Origin: Bin94 sp965215535
GTDB taxonomy: Bacteria > Gemmatimonadota > Gemmatimonadetes > Longimicrobiales > Gaopeijiaceae
Assembly: GCA_965215535.1 (NCBI GenBank)
Contig: OZ244063.1
Coordinates: forward strand, 372,001 to 436,000
Length of the DNA stretch: 64,000 bases
Direction: 5' to 3'
In this document: positions 46,808 through 57,600 of the stretch, in pieces
Layout of the letters: the number at the start of each line of letters is the position of its first letter
How positions within the stretch are numbered: position 1 is the stretch's first letter
The notes under the pieces: generated by a model
What the model was told of the DNA's origin: nothing
The model's input: the letters and a program-made list of their open reading frames with translations, nothing else
Databases searched by the model: none
Position numbers and translations under genes: made by a program

Positions 46808-48181
46808 CTACGATTCCCCCCTGAGGGTGCGTATCCGCTCGACGGTTCGGCCGATGCGCTGCTCGTGGATATGCCAGCGTCCCCCCTCTCGCAAAAGGAA
46901 TGTAATTCCTGCCAGCGGCACGATCTCTTCGCGGCCCGAGACGATCGTGGAGAGAAGCGCGCGCACCCGCTCCCCGGCTGCTTCGGGGGGCGCGGCTCCA
47001 ACCCCGGTCGAATCCCGGTTGGCCTCTCCGATCAGCCCGATCGCCCGGGCCCGCTCCAGAATTGCGCCCCGTGCCGCCGCAGCGACCGAATCGATCTCGG
47101 CGGCCGTTGGTTCCAGACCGCGCGCAGCGGCCTCGGCCAGGAGCAACTCCTGCTGGCCCAGCCGGCGCAGAGCGACCTCCAGCTCCGGATCCGATGCATC
47201 CAGGATGCCGCCGCCGAAGCCATCGGGCGCGACCCGGGCCAGCTCCACGAAATCGCCCGCCGTATAGACCCCTTCCCGCCAGGTCAGAAGCGGACGCTCG
47301 GCGGCTCTGCCGGTCAGGCGCGCAGGCGAGGAGCGGGTCAGCGCACGCACGATCTCGAGGGCGCCCGGGGCCAGGGCGAGGGCGGCGAGCGAATCCAGCT
47401 CGGCGATATGGGCGGCCTCGGCCGCGGCCAGTCGTTCCCTCTGGATGAGGGCGCGAAAGCTGCCCCCGATCTCGGAGAGTTCGGGAATCATGACCTCGTC
47501 GAGGCGCAGAATATGGTAGCCGAGGGGGGTCGCGACCGGCTCCGAGAGCTGGCCGGGGCGCAGGGTGAAGATGGCGGAATCGAGGGGGGCGAGCATCTGT
47601 CCCCGACCGAAGGTTCCCATGCTGCCCCCTGCCCGCGCACTCCCCGGATCGCCGCTGTGACGCACGGCCAGGGTAGCGAAGTCGGCGCCGGCGAAAAGCT
47701 CTGCGCGCAGGCCTTCGGCCACCGTCAGAACGCTGTCGCGCTGCCGGTTGCTGGCGCTCCGGGGGAAGGGAAGGAGAATCTGCGAGGCGGTTGCGCGCGC
47801 ACCGGGAAGCTCGAGGGCGAAGCGGTCGGCGAGCTCGCTCTCGGAGACGACCGTGTCCACCTCGAGAACCTCTTCGCGCAGGCGCCCGAGAACGATCTCC
47901 TGCAGCGGCCGGTCGGCGACGATCTCCACATCGAGGGTGGCCAGGGTGGAGTCCTCGGCCAGCCGTTCGGAGAGGAGGGTGTAGTCGACCCAGAGCTCGG
48001 CCACGATGCGCACGACCTCTTCGTCCACATTCAGCGTTGCGGGAGCGTGCTCGGCGATCAGCGCCGCGGCCTCTTCCACCTCCAGGCGCGCGCCGTCGGC
48101 CTCGGCCAGAGTATCGCCGCCGCACCCCGCCAGGGCACCCGCCGCTGCCAGCGCCGGCAGGAGAGCCGTGCATCTTCGCAC
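46808..48181 (-). CDS. Parvulin-type peptidyl-prolyl isomerase lipoprotein
   Basis: This 457-residue protein from a GTG at 48181, chosen because residues 1-19 then form a textbook lipoprotein signal (RRCTALLPALAAAGALAGC). An ATG at 48316 overlaps the end of mfd (ATGA) and would add 45 residues that look non-coding, so the true start is open. Domain features are a SurA/PpiC-like N-terminal region, a parvulin domain (ASQILLPFPRSA, DFATLAVRHSGDPGSARAGGSMGTFGRG), and a C-terminal helical part (LLLAEAAARGLEPTAAEID). It is a likely periplasmic chaperone/isomerase paralogous to the SurA-like protein downstream. Confidence 0.83.
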   Translation of the reverse strand: MRRCTALLPALAAAGALAGCGGDTLAEADGARLEVEEAAALIAEHAPATLNVDEEVVRIVAELWVDYTLLSERLAEDSTLATLDVEIVADRPLQEIVLGRLREEVLEVDTVVSESELADRFALELPGARATASQILLPFPRSASNRQRDSVLTVAEGLRAELFAGADFATLAVRHSGDPGSARAGGSMGTFGRGQMLAPLDSAIFTLRPGQLSEPVATPLGYHILRLDEVMIPELSEIGGSFRALIQRERLAAAEAAHIAELDSLAALALAPGALEIVRALTRSSPARLTGRAAERPLLTWREGVYTAGDFVELARVAPDGFGGGILDASDPELEVALRRLGQQELLLAEAAARGLEPTAAEIDSVAAAARGAILERARAIGLIGEANRDSTGVGAAPPEAAGERVRALLSTIVSGREEIVPLAGITFLLREGGRWHIHEQRIGRTVERIRTLRGES

Positions 48182-48312
48182 CCCCCGACCACCCTGCCGG
48201 TCAGCTCGCGGATTCCACCGGGCAGGATGCGCGTGGCGGGGCCTCCCGGCAGGATTGCCGCATTCCGCATGGAGTGTGCGGGGGAATGGGTTCGTCGCTC
48301 TCTCTGCGGTCT

Positions 48313-51300
48313 TCATGCCACCTCCGAAACCGGGATTCCTGCTGTCTCTGGCCTCGCTCCGCCCAGGGCATCCATGGCGCGCACAATCAGATGCGCAAGG
48401 CGGCCCCGGTCCGTACACGTCACGATTACCGAGAGCGGCGCCACCCGCCTGACCTCAATCTGAACCGCCTCGCCCGCCAGCGCATCCTCGAGTGCAGACA
48501 TTCGCGGTACGATCTCGGGCCGGAAGTTGATTCGCGCGGCCGCCCCGCGCACCAGAATCCGGCTGGCGCCTGCCTCGCGGCCAGCAATTGCAATGCGCGT
48601 CTTGTCGAGAGTGGCCGCAGCCGGGGGCGGCAGCCTGCCGTAGCGGTCGACAATCTCGGCGGCGAGCGCCTCCACATCGTCGCGTCCATTCGCTCGCGAG
48701 AGGCGGCGGTAGAGGTGCAGCTTTTGGTGCGGGTCGGCAATGTAGTCGTCGGGCAGGTAGGCGTCGCAGTCGAGTCCGACCTCGGGACGGGGCAGGTCGG
48801 CCGGAGCCGGGGCGCCGCGCATCTTGCGTACCGCCTCTTCCATGAGCCGCATGTAGGTGTCGATTCCCACCGCATGGGCAAAGCCGGATTGATCCTCGCC
48901 CAGGAGATTGCCTGCGCCCCGCACCTCCAGATCCCTGAGCGCGATCTGATACCCGCTTCCCAGCTCGGTGTGATGCTCCAGGACGCGCAGCCGACGCTCG
49001 GCGTCGTCGGTCATGCGCTCGGGTACAATCAGATAACAGTATGCGCGCCGGTCCCAGCGTCCCACCCGTCCGCGAATCTGGTAGAGCTGCGCAAGCCCGA
49101 AGCGATCGGCGCGATTGACGATCAGGGTGTTGGCGTTGGGGACGTCCAGCCCGTTCTCGATAATCGACGAGCAGACGAGGATGTCGATTTCGCCCGCCAC
49201 AAAGCGCGTCATGACAAGATCAAGCGCCCGGGCCGGCATCTGCCCGTGGGCCACATCCACCCGCGCGTCGGGAAGGAGCCGCCGCACCCGCGTCGCCGCC
49301 GTGTCGATCGTCTCCACCCGGTTGTGCAGAAGGAAGACCTGACCGCCCCGGTCGAGCTCGGCGTGACATGCGTTGAGGATCATTCCATCGCTCCAGGCCA
49401 CGACATGGGTGGCGATCGGCATCCGGTCGCGCGGAGGGGTGCGGATCAGCGAGAGATCGCGAACTCCGGCCAGCGAGAGGTAGAGAGTGCGAGGGATCGG
49501 GGTTGCGGTCAGGGTCAGAACATCCACCGAGGTGCGAATCCTCTTGAGTCGCTCCTTCTGGCGAACCCCGAGGCGCTGCTCCTCGTCGATAATGACCAGA
49601 CCCAGATCGCGAAAGGAGAGATCGGCCGAGAGGAGACGCTGGGTTCCGATGACGATATCGGCGCCGCCATCGGCAGCCGCGGCCACCACCTGGCGCTGAC
49701 GGGCGGGGGGATCCAGACGCGAGAGCGAAGCCACCTGCACCGGGTAGTCGGCCAGACGGTCGCCAAAGCTGCGGGCGTGCTGGGCCACCAGAACGGTGGT
49801 GGGAGCCAGGAGCGCAACCTGCTTGCCGTCGAGAACCGCCTTGAAGGCCGCGCGGATCGCCACCTCGGTCTTGCCGTACCCGGCATCGCCGCAGACGAGC
49901 CGGTCCATGACGCCGCTACTCTCCATGTCGCGCTTGACTTCTTCGGCCGCGCGCCGCTGATCGGGGGTGTCTTCATGAAGGAACGAGGCTTCCATCTCGC
50001 GCTGCCAGCGCCCATCGGGCGAGAAGGCATGACCGGAGCGGGTCTGGCGGGCCGCATAGAGCTCCAGGAGTTCGGCGGCGGTGCGGTTGATGGCTTCGCG
50101 GGTGCGGCGGCGGAGCGTTTTCCAGCGACGGCCTCCAATGCGGTGCAGCGTCGGGGGCGGATCGTCGGGGTGCGCGCCGACCCAGCGCTCGACCCGATCG
50201 AGCTGATAGACCGGAATGCGCAGGATCTCGTCGCGATCGTAGCGAATGACCAGAGATTCGATGGCCTCGTCGCCGATCATGACCTTCTCGAGCCCCTCGA
50301 AGCGTCCGATTCCGTGCTCCATGTGGACGACATGATCGCCCGGGGTGAGCTGGGCCAGGCTTTCCAGCGCCGCCGCTCCGCGAAATCGTTTGCTGCGGTG
50401 CATGCGCCGGCTGCGTCGAAAGATCTCGTGGTCGTTGAGGAGACGGACAGGAGGACGGGCGTCGTCGAGGAGGAAGCCGCCGGCCAGCGATCCGATGGCG
50501 AGTTGGCAGTGGTGGGGGAGCCGCCCGGAGCGATCTTCGAGCAGCTCGGTCAGCCGCGCCGCCTGGCCGGAGTTGTCGCAGAGAAGATGACTGTGGGCGC
50601 CGGCGTCGGCGGCATCCTCGAGAAAGGCGCGAAGTGCGCGCGTGTCCCGATTGAAGGCGGGGGGCGTGCGGGCCTGAAAGAGCAGGTCGCCTTCGGAGGA
50701 TTCGCCGAAGTGGAGGCGGGGGTGGGACTCGGCGCGTGCGGCCAGGGCTTCGGGCTGCAAAAGGAGGTGGTCGGGTGGGGGGGCGGGGTTGCCATGGGCG
50801 ATCTCGTCGCGGTAGCGCGCTTCGATCCGATTCCAGGCGTTGCGGCCCAGCTGGGCCCAGTCTTCGCTGCCCTCGCGCACCAGAATCGTTTCCTGCGGCA
50901 GATGATCCAGGATTGAGGCGAAATGTTCCTCTCCGCAGGCGTCTTCCGAAAAGCGTACCGGAAGGATCTCGATGCGATCGACCGGATCGGTGGAGCGCTG
51001 ATCGAGGACGTCGAAGTGGCGGATCGACTCGACCTCGTCGCCCAGAAACTCCACCCGGGCCGGCGCGGCGGCGCCAAAGGAGAAGAGATCGATCAGGCCG
51101 CCGCGCACCGCATAGCAGCCGGCGGCTTCGACCAGGGGGGTGCGCTCGAAACCGCGCCGGGCGAGCGTCTCGACCAGCGCATCGCGCTCGAGCTCCTGGC
51201 CGGTGGCGATCTCCAGGCACAGATCGGCCGGATGGACGGGAATCGGGGCCAGCTCCTGCAGAGTGCGGCAGGTGGCGACCAGAACCTGCGCGGTGCCGGT

Positions 51301-51657
51301 CAGAAATCTCTGCAGAGCCTCGACGCGCGCACCCGACAGCTCCGGAGGAAGCGCGTCGCCGCTCTCGTCGTCGGTGTGTTCGCGTTGCGGATAGTGGGCC
51401 ACGCTCTCCGGCCCCAGAAGCACCTCGAGATCGCTCAGGCAGTCGGCAGCCTGGCGCGGCGAAGAGGTGGCGACCAGCCAGAGCCGACCGGAAGAGGCTC
51501 CGGCCAGGGCAGCCACGACGGCCATCGGCAGCGACCCCCGGGCGCCACCGATCGTGCACAGGCTTCCCGGCCGGGGCAGATTCTGCGCCAACTCTGCAAA
51601 GGATTCCGAAGACAGGATGGCCCGGACAGCGGGGTGCGGGGTGCCGGGGGGGGTCAT
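48313..51657 (-). CDS. mfd: Transcription-repair coupling factor
   Basis: This 1114-residue protein, the usual Mfd length. It has the UvrB-homology N-terminus (CYAVRGGLIDLFS), the CarD-like RNA polymerase-interacting domain (GDHVVHMEHGIGRFEGLE), helicase motif I GDAGYGKTEVAIRAAF, motif II IDEEQRLGVRQKERL, motif III LTATPIPRTL, and the TRCF C-terminal domain. The Walker A has GDAGYGKTEV instead of the more common GDVGFGKTEV. It removes stalled RNA polymerase at lesions and recruits UvrA. The ATG at 51657 overlaps the stop of the BatA-like gene by four bases; its own stop lies next to the PpiC gene start region. Confidence 0.96.
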   Translation of the reverse strand: MTPPGTPHPAVRAILSSESFAELAQNLPRPGSLCTIGGARGSLPMAVVAALAGASSGRLWLVATSSPRQAADCLSDLEVLLGPESVAHYPQREHTDDESGDALPPELSGARVEALQRFLTGTAQVLVATCRTLQELAPIPVHPADLCLEIATGQELERDALVETLARRGFERTPLVEAAGCYAVRGGLIDLFSFGAAAPARVEFLGDEVESIRHFDVLDQRSTDPVDRIEILPVRFSEDACGEEHFASILDHLPQETILVREGSEDWAQLGRNAWNRIEARYRDEIAHGNPAPPPDHLLLQPEALAARAESHPRLHFGESSEGDLLFQARTPPAFNRDTRALRAFLEDAADAGAHSHLLCDNSGQAARLTELLEDRSGRLPHHCQLAIGSLAGGFLLDDARPPVRLLNDHEIFRRSRRMHRSKRFRGAAALESLAQLTPGDHVVHMEHGIGRFEGLEKVMIGDEAIESLVIRYDRDEILRIPVYQLDRVERWVGAHPDDPPPTLHRIGGRRWKTLRRRTREAINRTAAELLELYAARQTRSGHAFSPDGRWQREMEASFLHEDTPDQRRAAEEVKRDMESSGVMDRLVCGDAGYGKTEVAIRAAFKAVLDGKQVALLAPTTVLVAQHARSFGDRLADYPVQVASLSRLDPPARQRQVVAAAADGGADIVIGTQRLLSADLSFRDLGLVIIDEEQRLGVRQKERLKRIRTSVDVLTLTATPIPRTLYLSLAGVRDLSLIRTPPRDRMPIATHVVAWSDGMILNACHAELDRGGQVFLLHNRVETIDTAATRVRRLLPDARVDVAHGQMPARALDLVMTRFVAGEIDILVCSSIIENGLDVPNANTLIVNRADRFGLAQLYQIRGRVGRWDRRAYCYLIVPERMTDDAERRLRVLEHHTELGSGYQIALRDLEVRGAGNLLGEDQSGFAHAVGIDTYMRLMEEAVRKMRGAPAPADLPRPEVGLDCDAYLPDDYIADPHQKLHLYRRLSRANGRDDVEALAAEIVDRYGRLPPPAAATLDKTRIAIAGREAGASRILVRGAAARINFRPEIVPRMSALEDALAGEAVQIEVRRVAPLSVIVTCTDRGRLAHLIVRAMDALGGARPETAGIPVSEVA

Positions 51658-53573
51658 GCAGCGGGTGTGGAGGGTGCGCCGAGCCCCCGTGCCGCCGCCA
51701 CCACGATCTCGAGGGCGAGAAGCGCCAGCAGAATCAGCGCGAGCGCGCGCCAGGGTTCGGGTCCCCGCCCGGAGCGGAAGATCTGACGCGGCCAGGCCTC
51801 CACATCGTCCACGACCGCCCGGGTTCCGGGAAGAATCCGTCTGAGCTCCCGGACCGCGATCGGGGTCAGGTCCGATTCCGGGACCGGCGTATTGACAGGA
51901 ATTGCCTCGAGCGCGCGCTCGCCGGCGAGCGGCTCGTAGAATCCCGCCAGGGCGGTCGCCACGAAGGGCTGGTCGCCATCGAGCGGGTGCACGCCTCCTT
52001 CGGGGTCCCGCATGGCCGTGCTGACGCCGGGAGGGTGAAGGACCGATCCGGCGGTCGCGGTTCCATCTTCGCCTCGCCGCCGCCCGCTCTCGATGGCCCA
52101 CTCCAGGAGGGGAATCATGGCGGCCGATACCGGAAGGCTGGTCGATTCGCCGTCGAGGGGCGATGCGATCAGGGTATAGGGACCTGTGGGGGCGGTGCCG
52201 GTCACGATCCAGGGATCGCCATTCGCAAGAGTGGCCACGGTCTCGGCGGGTGGGTCCGGCCGGCCTCCCGTTCCGGTTCCGTCGCTTCGCTCCAATGGGA
52301 AAACGCGCCGGATCTGCAGCTCCGCAAGACCGATTCCCAGATCGCTGGAGACGATGCGCGCTCCACCCGTCGCGCTCCCGTAGCGGTAGGGAATCCCCGC
52401 CTGCGCCAGGCGTCGGTTGAGCGCCGGCAGGTGAACCGGATCGGGGTGGGGAACCACGATGACGCTCTGCGTGAAGCCGCCGGGATCCAGTCCTTCGCCA
52501 CCGATGCTCACCAGGGCTGCGGCCTCGGCGCGCGCGCCGAGCACGATGCGGTTGCTCTCTTCCAGCACCGTCAGCGCCTCGGAGAGAAAGAAGGGTGCGG
52601 CTCCCGCCACCGCGACCGCGGTCGGTTCGCGCACCGTGAAGACGAAATAGCGGCGGTCGTCGGCGGTCAGCGGGTCCGGGTCGATCTCGGCATACCCCTC
52701 GACCCGCCCCGGCGGAAAGGGACCGATCGGCAGCAGCACGGTGCTTCCTCCCCGCGCCGTCGCGGCCGCCCGCACCTGGCCATCGATGTAGAGCCGCACC
52801 CCCACGCTGTCTGTCGCGCTGCCGCCCACCACCGTCACCGCAGCCTCGGTGCGTCGGCCGGCCAGAGGTGGAAGTCCGCCTCCGATCGTCACGCTCCCGA
52901 TTCCGAGATTGGTCGCATCGCGCGCGGGCAGTCCGAAGACCACAATGGGAACCCTGGGATCGCCGACCTCCGCGGCTGCAAATCCGCTTGCCTGCAGATC
53001 GGTGAAGAGATGAACCTCGCGCTCGGGCAGAGCGCTCTGGGCCACCAGCGCCCGGGCCCTCTCCACCGCTTCGCCCAGCGCCCCCGGTCCATGCGCGATC
53101 CCGGTTGCGTCGATTGCCTCCATGGCCTCGTCCATGCCGCCGGGAAGCGATGGTTCCCAGGGTGCGCCCGCCCGCACCACCCAGATCCGGTCGTCGTGCC
53201 CGGCCCCGCGCACACTCTCTCTTGCGGCCGCCCTGAGCGTATCGAGTCGTCGCCGCCCATCCTCGATCAGCGTTGCGCTCATCGAGTTGTCGATGACCAG
53301 CGCCAGCGCGGTGGGTTCGTGACTGCCGCCCGGGCCGGGAATGTGAATGCGGGCCCCCAGGAGAACGATCAGAAGGACGATCGCGATCCGGAGCAGAAGG
53401 AGCAGAAGTTGCTGGGTGCGGATCTGGCGCGCATGGTCGCGTTCGGTGCGCAACAAATAGCGAATCGCCGGAAAGGTGAAGGTTTTGCTCTCCTGCCGGT
53501 GGAAGAGATGCAGAAAGACCGGAATCAGCAGAGCCGCGCCCGCCAGCAGGAAGAGGGGTTGAAGGAATCCCAT
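51654..53573 (-). CDS. BatA-like membrane protein with VWA-type domain
   Basis: This 639-residue protein has an N-terminal BatA domain with two membrane segments (residues 5-25 and about 55-75, FLHLFHRQESKTFTFPAIRYL between them), a VWA-like domain from about 88 with the metal-site motif VIDNSMSAT (D-x-S-x-S), a long beta-rich region and a last membrane segment (about 610-630). This is the layout of the large membrane proteins encoded with DUF58/MoxR clusters, whose exact role is unknown but often linked to envelope stress or protein maturation. A MoxR-type ATPase is not adjacent. It overlaps mfd by four bases. Confidence 0.88.
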   Translation of the reverse strand: MGFLQPLFLLAGAALLIPVFLHLFHRQESKTFTFPAIRYLLRTERDHARQIRTQQLLLLLLRIAIVLLIVLLGARIHIPGPGGSHEPTALALVIDNSMSATLIEDGRRRLDTLRAAARESVRGAGHDDRIWVVRAGAPWEPSLPGGMDEAMEAIDATGIAHGPGALGEAVERARALVAQSALPEREVHLFTDLQASGFAAAEVGDPRVPIVVFGLPARDATNLGIGSVTIGGGLPPLAGRRTEAAVTVVGGSATDSVGVRLYIDGQVRAAATARGGSTVLLPIGPFPPGRVEGYAEIDPDPLTADDRRYFVFTVREPTAVAVAGAAPFFLSEALTVLEESNRIVLGARAEAAALVSIGGEGLDPGGFTQSVIVVPHPDPVHLPALNRRLAQAGIPYRYGSATGGARIVSSDLGIGLAELQIRRVFPLERSDGTGTGGRPDPPAETVATLANGDPWIVTGTAPTGPYTLIASPLDGESTSLPVSAAMIPLLEWAIESGRRRGEDGTATAGSVLHPPGVSTAMRDPEGGVHPLDGDQPFVATALAGFYEPLAGERALEAIPVNTPVPESDLTPIAVRELRRILPGTRAVVDDVEAWPRQIFRSGRGPEPWRALALILLALLALEIVVAAARGLGAPSTPAA

Positions 53574-53675
53574 GAATTCGTTCGGTTGCGATCTCCGGGA
53601 AGCAGGGGCAGACGGTCGGTGAGCGATGACCCGGGTGGCAGGGTGCGACTGCAGTTCAGTCCACGGCCATCCGGA

Positions 53676-54605
53676 TTAGGGAAGGCGCTGGCGCTTCCGG
53701 AGATACAGACGGAGTGCGCGGGCCAGGGGTTCCTGTGTGCCGATGGTGGCGTAGGCGATTCCCCGGCTGCTCAGCTTTGTGGTCCATTCGGCAACGGCGT
53801 TCTCGACTGCGGCGCGGTACTGTCTGCGCATGTCCGCTACCGATACGCGCAGCGAGTCCCCCGTCTCCGGATCGATAAAGCGCGTTTCGCCGGTGGTGGG
53901 CAGCTCGCGCTCGCCGGGATCGATCAGGTGGAAGACCAGGACTTCGTGGCCGGTGTGCTGAAGATAGATCAGCGCGCGCGCGGTTTCGGCCGGATCGACG
54001 AGCAGGTCCGAGATCAGAATCACCAGTCCCTTGCGCTTGAGCCGCATCGCCACATTGCGAATCGCCAGCTCGGAGTTGGTTTTGCCGCCCCCCTCAAGGG
54101 CATGCAGGTGTTGCAGAAGCAGCCGCCAGTGAACCTTTCCTCCGCGAGCCTGAACCTGGCGCACAATCCGTTCGTGAAAGGCCATCAGCCCCACGATGTC
54201 GCCCTGTCGGATCAGAATCAGCGCGAGCGCCGCAGCCAGATGCCGGGCATACCAGAGCTTGGTCGGCAACGCGGAGCCCGAACTCCACCTCATCGAACCG
54301 CTAATGTCGATCAGAAGCCAGGCTCGCAGATTGGTCTCTTCCTCGTACTGCTTGACATAGAAGCGATCCGAGCGCGCGTACATCCGCCAGTCCAGGGTGC
54401 GCAGATCGTCGCCGGGCTGATAGGCGCGGTTCTCGGCGAATTCGGCCGAAAAGCCGCGATTGGGCGACCGGTGCAATCCCAGAAGGAAGCCGTGCACGAC
54501 CTGTCGCGCGATAATGTCGATGCCGCCCAACTGCGCAAGGGTCGCGGGATCGACCAGGTCGGAGCGCCGGTCCAGATGCGGCGTCACTGTTTCGTTGGTA
54601 GCCAT
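53676..54605 (-). CDS. DUF58 domain protein
   Basis: This 309-residue protein carries the hallmark NRGFSAEFAENRAYQPGDDLRTLDW at about residues 50-75 (with the RxYxxGDDxRxxDW core) and a VWA-like MIDAS motif LIDISGSM near residue 100. It has no signal peptide. DUF58 proteins are usually encoded with a MoxR AAA+ ATPase and BatA-type membrane proteins; here the latter is the next gene after 102 bases, and the MoxR gene is not in the immediate neighbourhood. Confidence 0.92.
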   Translation of the reverse strand: MATNETVTPHLDRRSDLVDPATLAQLGGIDIIARQVVHGFLLGLHRSPNRGFSAEFAENRAYQPGDDLRTLDWRMYARSDRFYVKQYEEETNLRAWLLIDISGSMRWSSGSALPTKLWYARHLAAALALILIRQGDIVGLMAFHERIVRQVQARGGKVHWRLLLQHLHALEGGGKTNSELAIRNVAMRLKRKGLVILISDLLVDPAETARALIYLQHTGHEVLVFHLIDPGERELPTTGETRFIDPETGDSLRVSVADMRRQYRAAVENAVAEWTTKLSSRGIAYATIGTQEPLARALRLYLRKRQRLP

Positions 54606-54686
54606 GGCGCACTGAATCTGGAACGGGAGGCGGGCGCATGGAAGAGGCAGTCGGGACTGCGCCGGGCAATCAGAGGCGGGGAGTCA

Positions 54687-57600
54687 TCAGGGTGTTGGCG
54701 GTGCGAAGCGGCTCTGCGGACGCCAGATGGCCGACAGCTTGAGGCGAATTCCGCGGGGGTCGTGGGTAAAGCCGTCGTAGGATTGTTCCCAGTTGACGAG
54801 CGGAGGATCGGCATTGAGCAGGTTGATCGCCGAGAGCGCCAGATCGACGGAACCGGATGTGCGCCGCAGCAGACTCAGATCCCAGGTCACGAAGCGATCG
54901 ATCTGTTCGAATTCGCTGTCGGGGAAGACCTCGTTGGCGTATCCCGAAACCAGATTGAGATAGTTCACGGCGCTGAAGTCGCCGACATGCCACGCCGCCG
55001 AGAGACGGGATTTCCAGCGGGGCAGGGGAGGAGCGATCGGATTGTTCCAGTTGAGCTTCCCCACCGCATCCTGGGCGGTAAAGATTTCGACGCCATTGAG
55101 GTCGAGCGCCTTGACGGAGAAGGCATTCAGCCAGGTTCCATCCACTCCCAGCGCCACAACGCTCTCGCCCGCCGGGAAGCGCGCGCTGAGGTGATAGTCC
55201 AGCCCCGACATCTCGATTCCCGGCCAGTTCACATGCGTGATCTCGACGCGCTCAATCGCCGTCACATCGCAACTTCCGGTGCCGCGGCCATCGGGACAGG
55301 TCACGAACTCCTGCACCGCCGCCCGCGAGGCCCCTCCCGCCGCATAGAGCCGGGTCATGCCCGCCGCGGGCAGAGCATCAATCAAATCGCGGAAGTCGTA
55401 GCTCCAGTAGTCGGCCGAGGATCGTACCCGGGGCAGCTCAAGGGTCAGCCCCAGATTCCAGGTCAGCGCCCGTTCCGGCTCCAGATTCCGGTTGCCGAAG
55501 GTGTCGAACGCCTTGTAGATCCCTGCCTCGGCCACGTATTCGAGCGAGGTGTTGCGGTCTTCGTTCAGGTCATCGACCGAGGGAGTGCGAAAGGTCGTCT
55601 GCAACGAGGCCCTGAGCGCCAGGGGACCGGGCAGATCGGCGCGCATGGCCAGCTTCGGATCGAAGGAGTTCACCGATCCATGAAATTCGTAGTTGGCCGC
55701 CGCCTGGCCGCTGATCCGGCTGCCGAGAGCGAAGCGGGTCTCGGTAAAGAAGCGGTGAACGCTCTGGCTGGCCGCATACTCGTAGTGGCCGGTGGTGAAG
55801 GTGAAGGGGCCGGCCTTCTCGATGCAGCTGCGGTCGCCCGGCACGGGGCAGGGATTGAGCGCCAGATTCCCTGGATCGTTGGGCGTCGCCGCAACCCCGA
55901 CCCGGCGGAACTGATACCCCACGGCGTACTCGAGGCGCCGTTCGGCCAGCGCGCCCCGGAGCATCGCATCGCCCACCAGGAGATCGGACAAGCTTTCCAG
56001 ATCGACCACCTCATTGATCCAGGCAAGGAGCTCGGGACTGTTTGCCAATCCGGGGGCCCAGGCGGGGTTGGGTCGATCCAGGTGAACTGATCCCGGCTGG
56101 ACCGAGAACTGCAGCGCGTTGCTGAAGGGATTGTACCACGAACAGTTGCCCTGGCCGGCCACTGCGCCATTCAGCGGACCCAGAGCCATCCCCGAGGGCG
56201 AAGAGGGATCGACAACCACGCTCACCCCGCAGCCGGATCCTCCGAAGCCACGAAAGGCCAGAAATTTCCGATAGGCGTATTCGGCGGGCAGGTTTGCATT
56301 TCCCGAAGCGCGGGAATAACTCGCGGCGAACTCGAGTCGGCCCTCCTCCGAGCCAAGCCAGTCGATCTCGCGTTCGAGCGAGGCCGCAATGCGCCCGGTC
56401 TGCGTTCCCCGCTCCAGGCTTCGGCCCGGTCCGGAGTTCCCCACCAGCCGACCGTAGAAGTACCAATCCCCATTCATGCAGTCGTCCTGGCTGGCAAAAC
56501 CTGCGGCTGCTCCATGCATCTGGCAGAAGACGGGCCGACCGGGGTTGCCCGGCTGAATCACCTGGGCACCGTTGTAGGGCGAGATCGGGGGAAAGGAGGG
56601 GGTCGTCACCCAGTCGGGGGTCGTTCCCTCGGCCCAGAGCGCCTCGATGTGAATGCGCGAACGATCGCCCAGATCGCCGTTGATCTCGCCAAAGGCCCGC
56701 ACTTGGCGCGATTGCTGGATCAGATTGTCCCAGGGCTGATAGCGGAAGCGACAGGTCTCTGCCTCGCGGTGTCCTCCGAAATCGTCGCACCCCGGGTCCA
56801 CAAAGACGCCGCCCCAACCCCCGAACTGAGCGTCGGTGAGCGCATTGACGAACTCGCTGCTGCTCTCGTCGCCATTCAGACGCGGGAAGAGGAACGCACC
56901 CGGGTTCCCGGTGTACGACCAGGCCCCGCTCCCAGGGGTGAAGTCGCGCAACGCCCAATCGCGATTCTCCGGCTCGAGTGCGCGCGTCAGAACCGCCTCG
57001 GCCGAGAGCACCGCATGGAAATCGTTGCCCAGGCCGACTCCCCAGATCGCTCCCACCTGCGTCTGGCCCGCGTCGGCCACGTATTCATGCGCCCCCGAAA
57101 GCTCGATTCCCTCGAACTCGCTGCGCGTCAGGAAGTTGGCGACCCCGGCCACCGCATCCGACCCATAGATCGCCGATGCCCCCTCCTTCACCACCTCGAT
57201 CCGGTCCAGCGCGATCGCGGGAAAGGAGTTGACATCCACGAACCGCCCTCCCAGGATCCGCGCCGGAAGATAGACCTGGCGGCGGCCATTGAGGAGCACC
57301 AGGGTGCGTGAGGGCCCGATCCCGCGAAGGTTGACGCTGGCCACCGTCTCGGCCACGGCGGCCGTGGGCCGGGTGGTGTACCAGCCCTGGCGGTCGCCGA
57401 GGACTCCGGCGCTGGACCCCAGATTGCGAAAGAAGTCCACAGCCTGTGGCGATCCCTGTTCGGCGAGCGTGCGGCGCCCCGAGACCGCCACCGCATAGGG
57501 CAGCTCGACCGGGGATTCGGAGAAGGCCGTTCCCGTTACGACCACACCCTCGAGAGCGAGCACGGTGGGCGCCATCCTGATCTCCACCACGGCTGCCTCG

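Noticed and set aside
45248..48463. 1071-codon open frame on the plus strand opposite pdxA, surA-like and PpiC-like genes
   Set aside because: High-GC shadow of the real minus-strand genes. The translation is low-complexity and matches no family, while the minus frames encode clear pdxA, SurA and PpiC proteins.
50736..56090. 1784-codon open frame on the plus strand opposite mfd, BatA-like, DUF58 and TonB-receptor genes
   Set aside because: Same shadow effect; conserved motifs are all on the minus strand.
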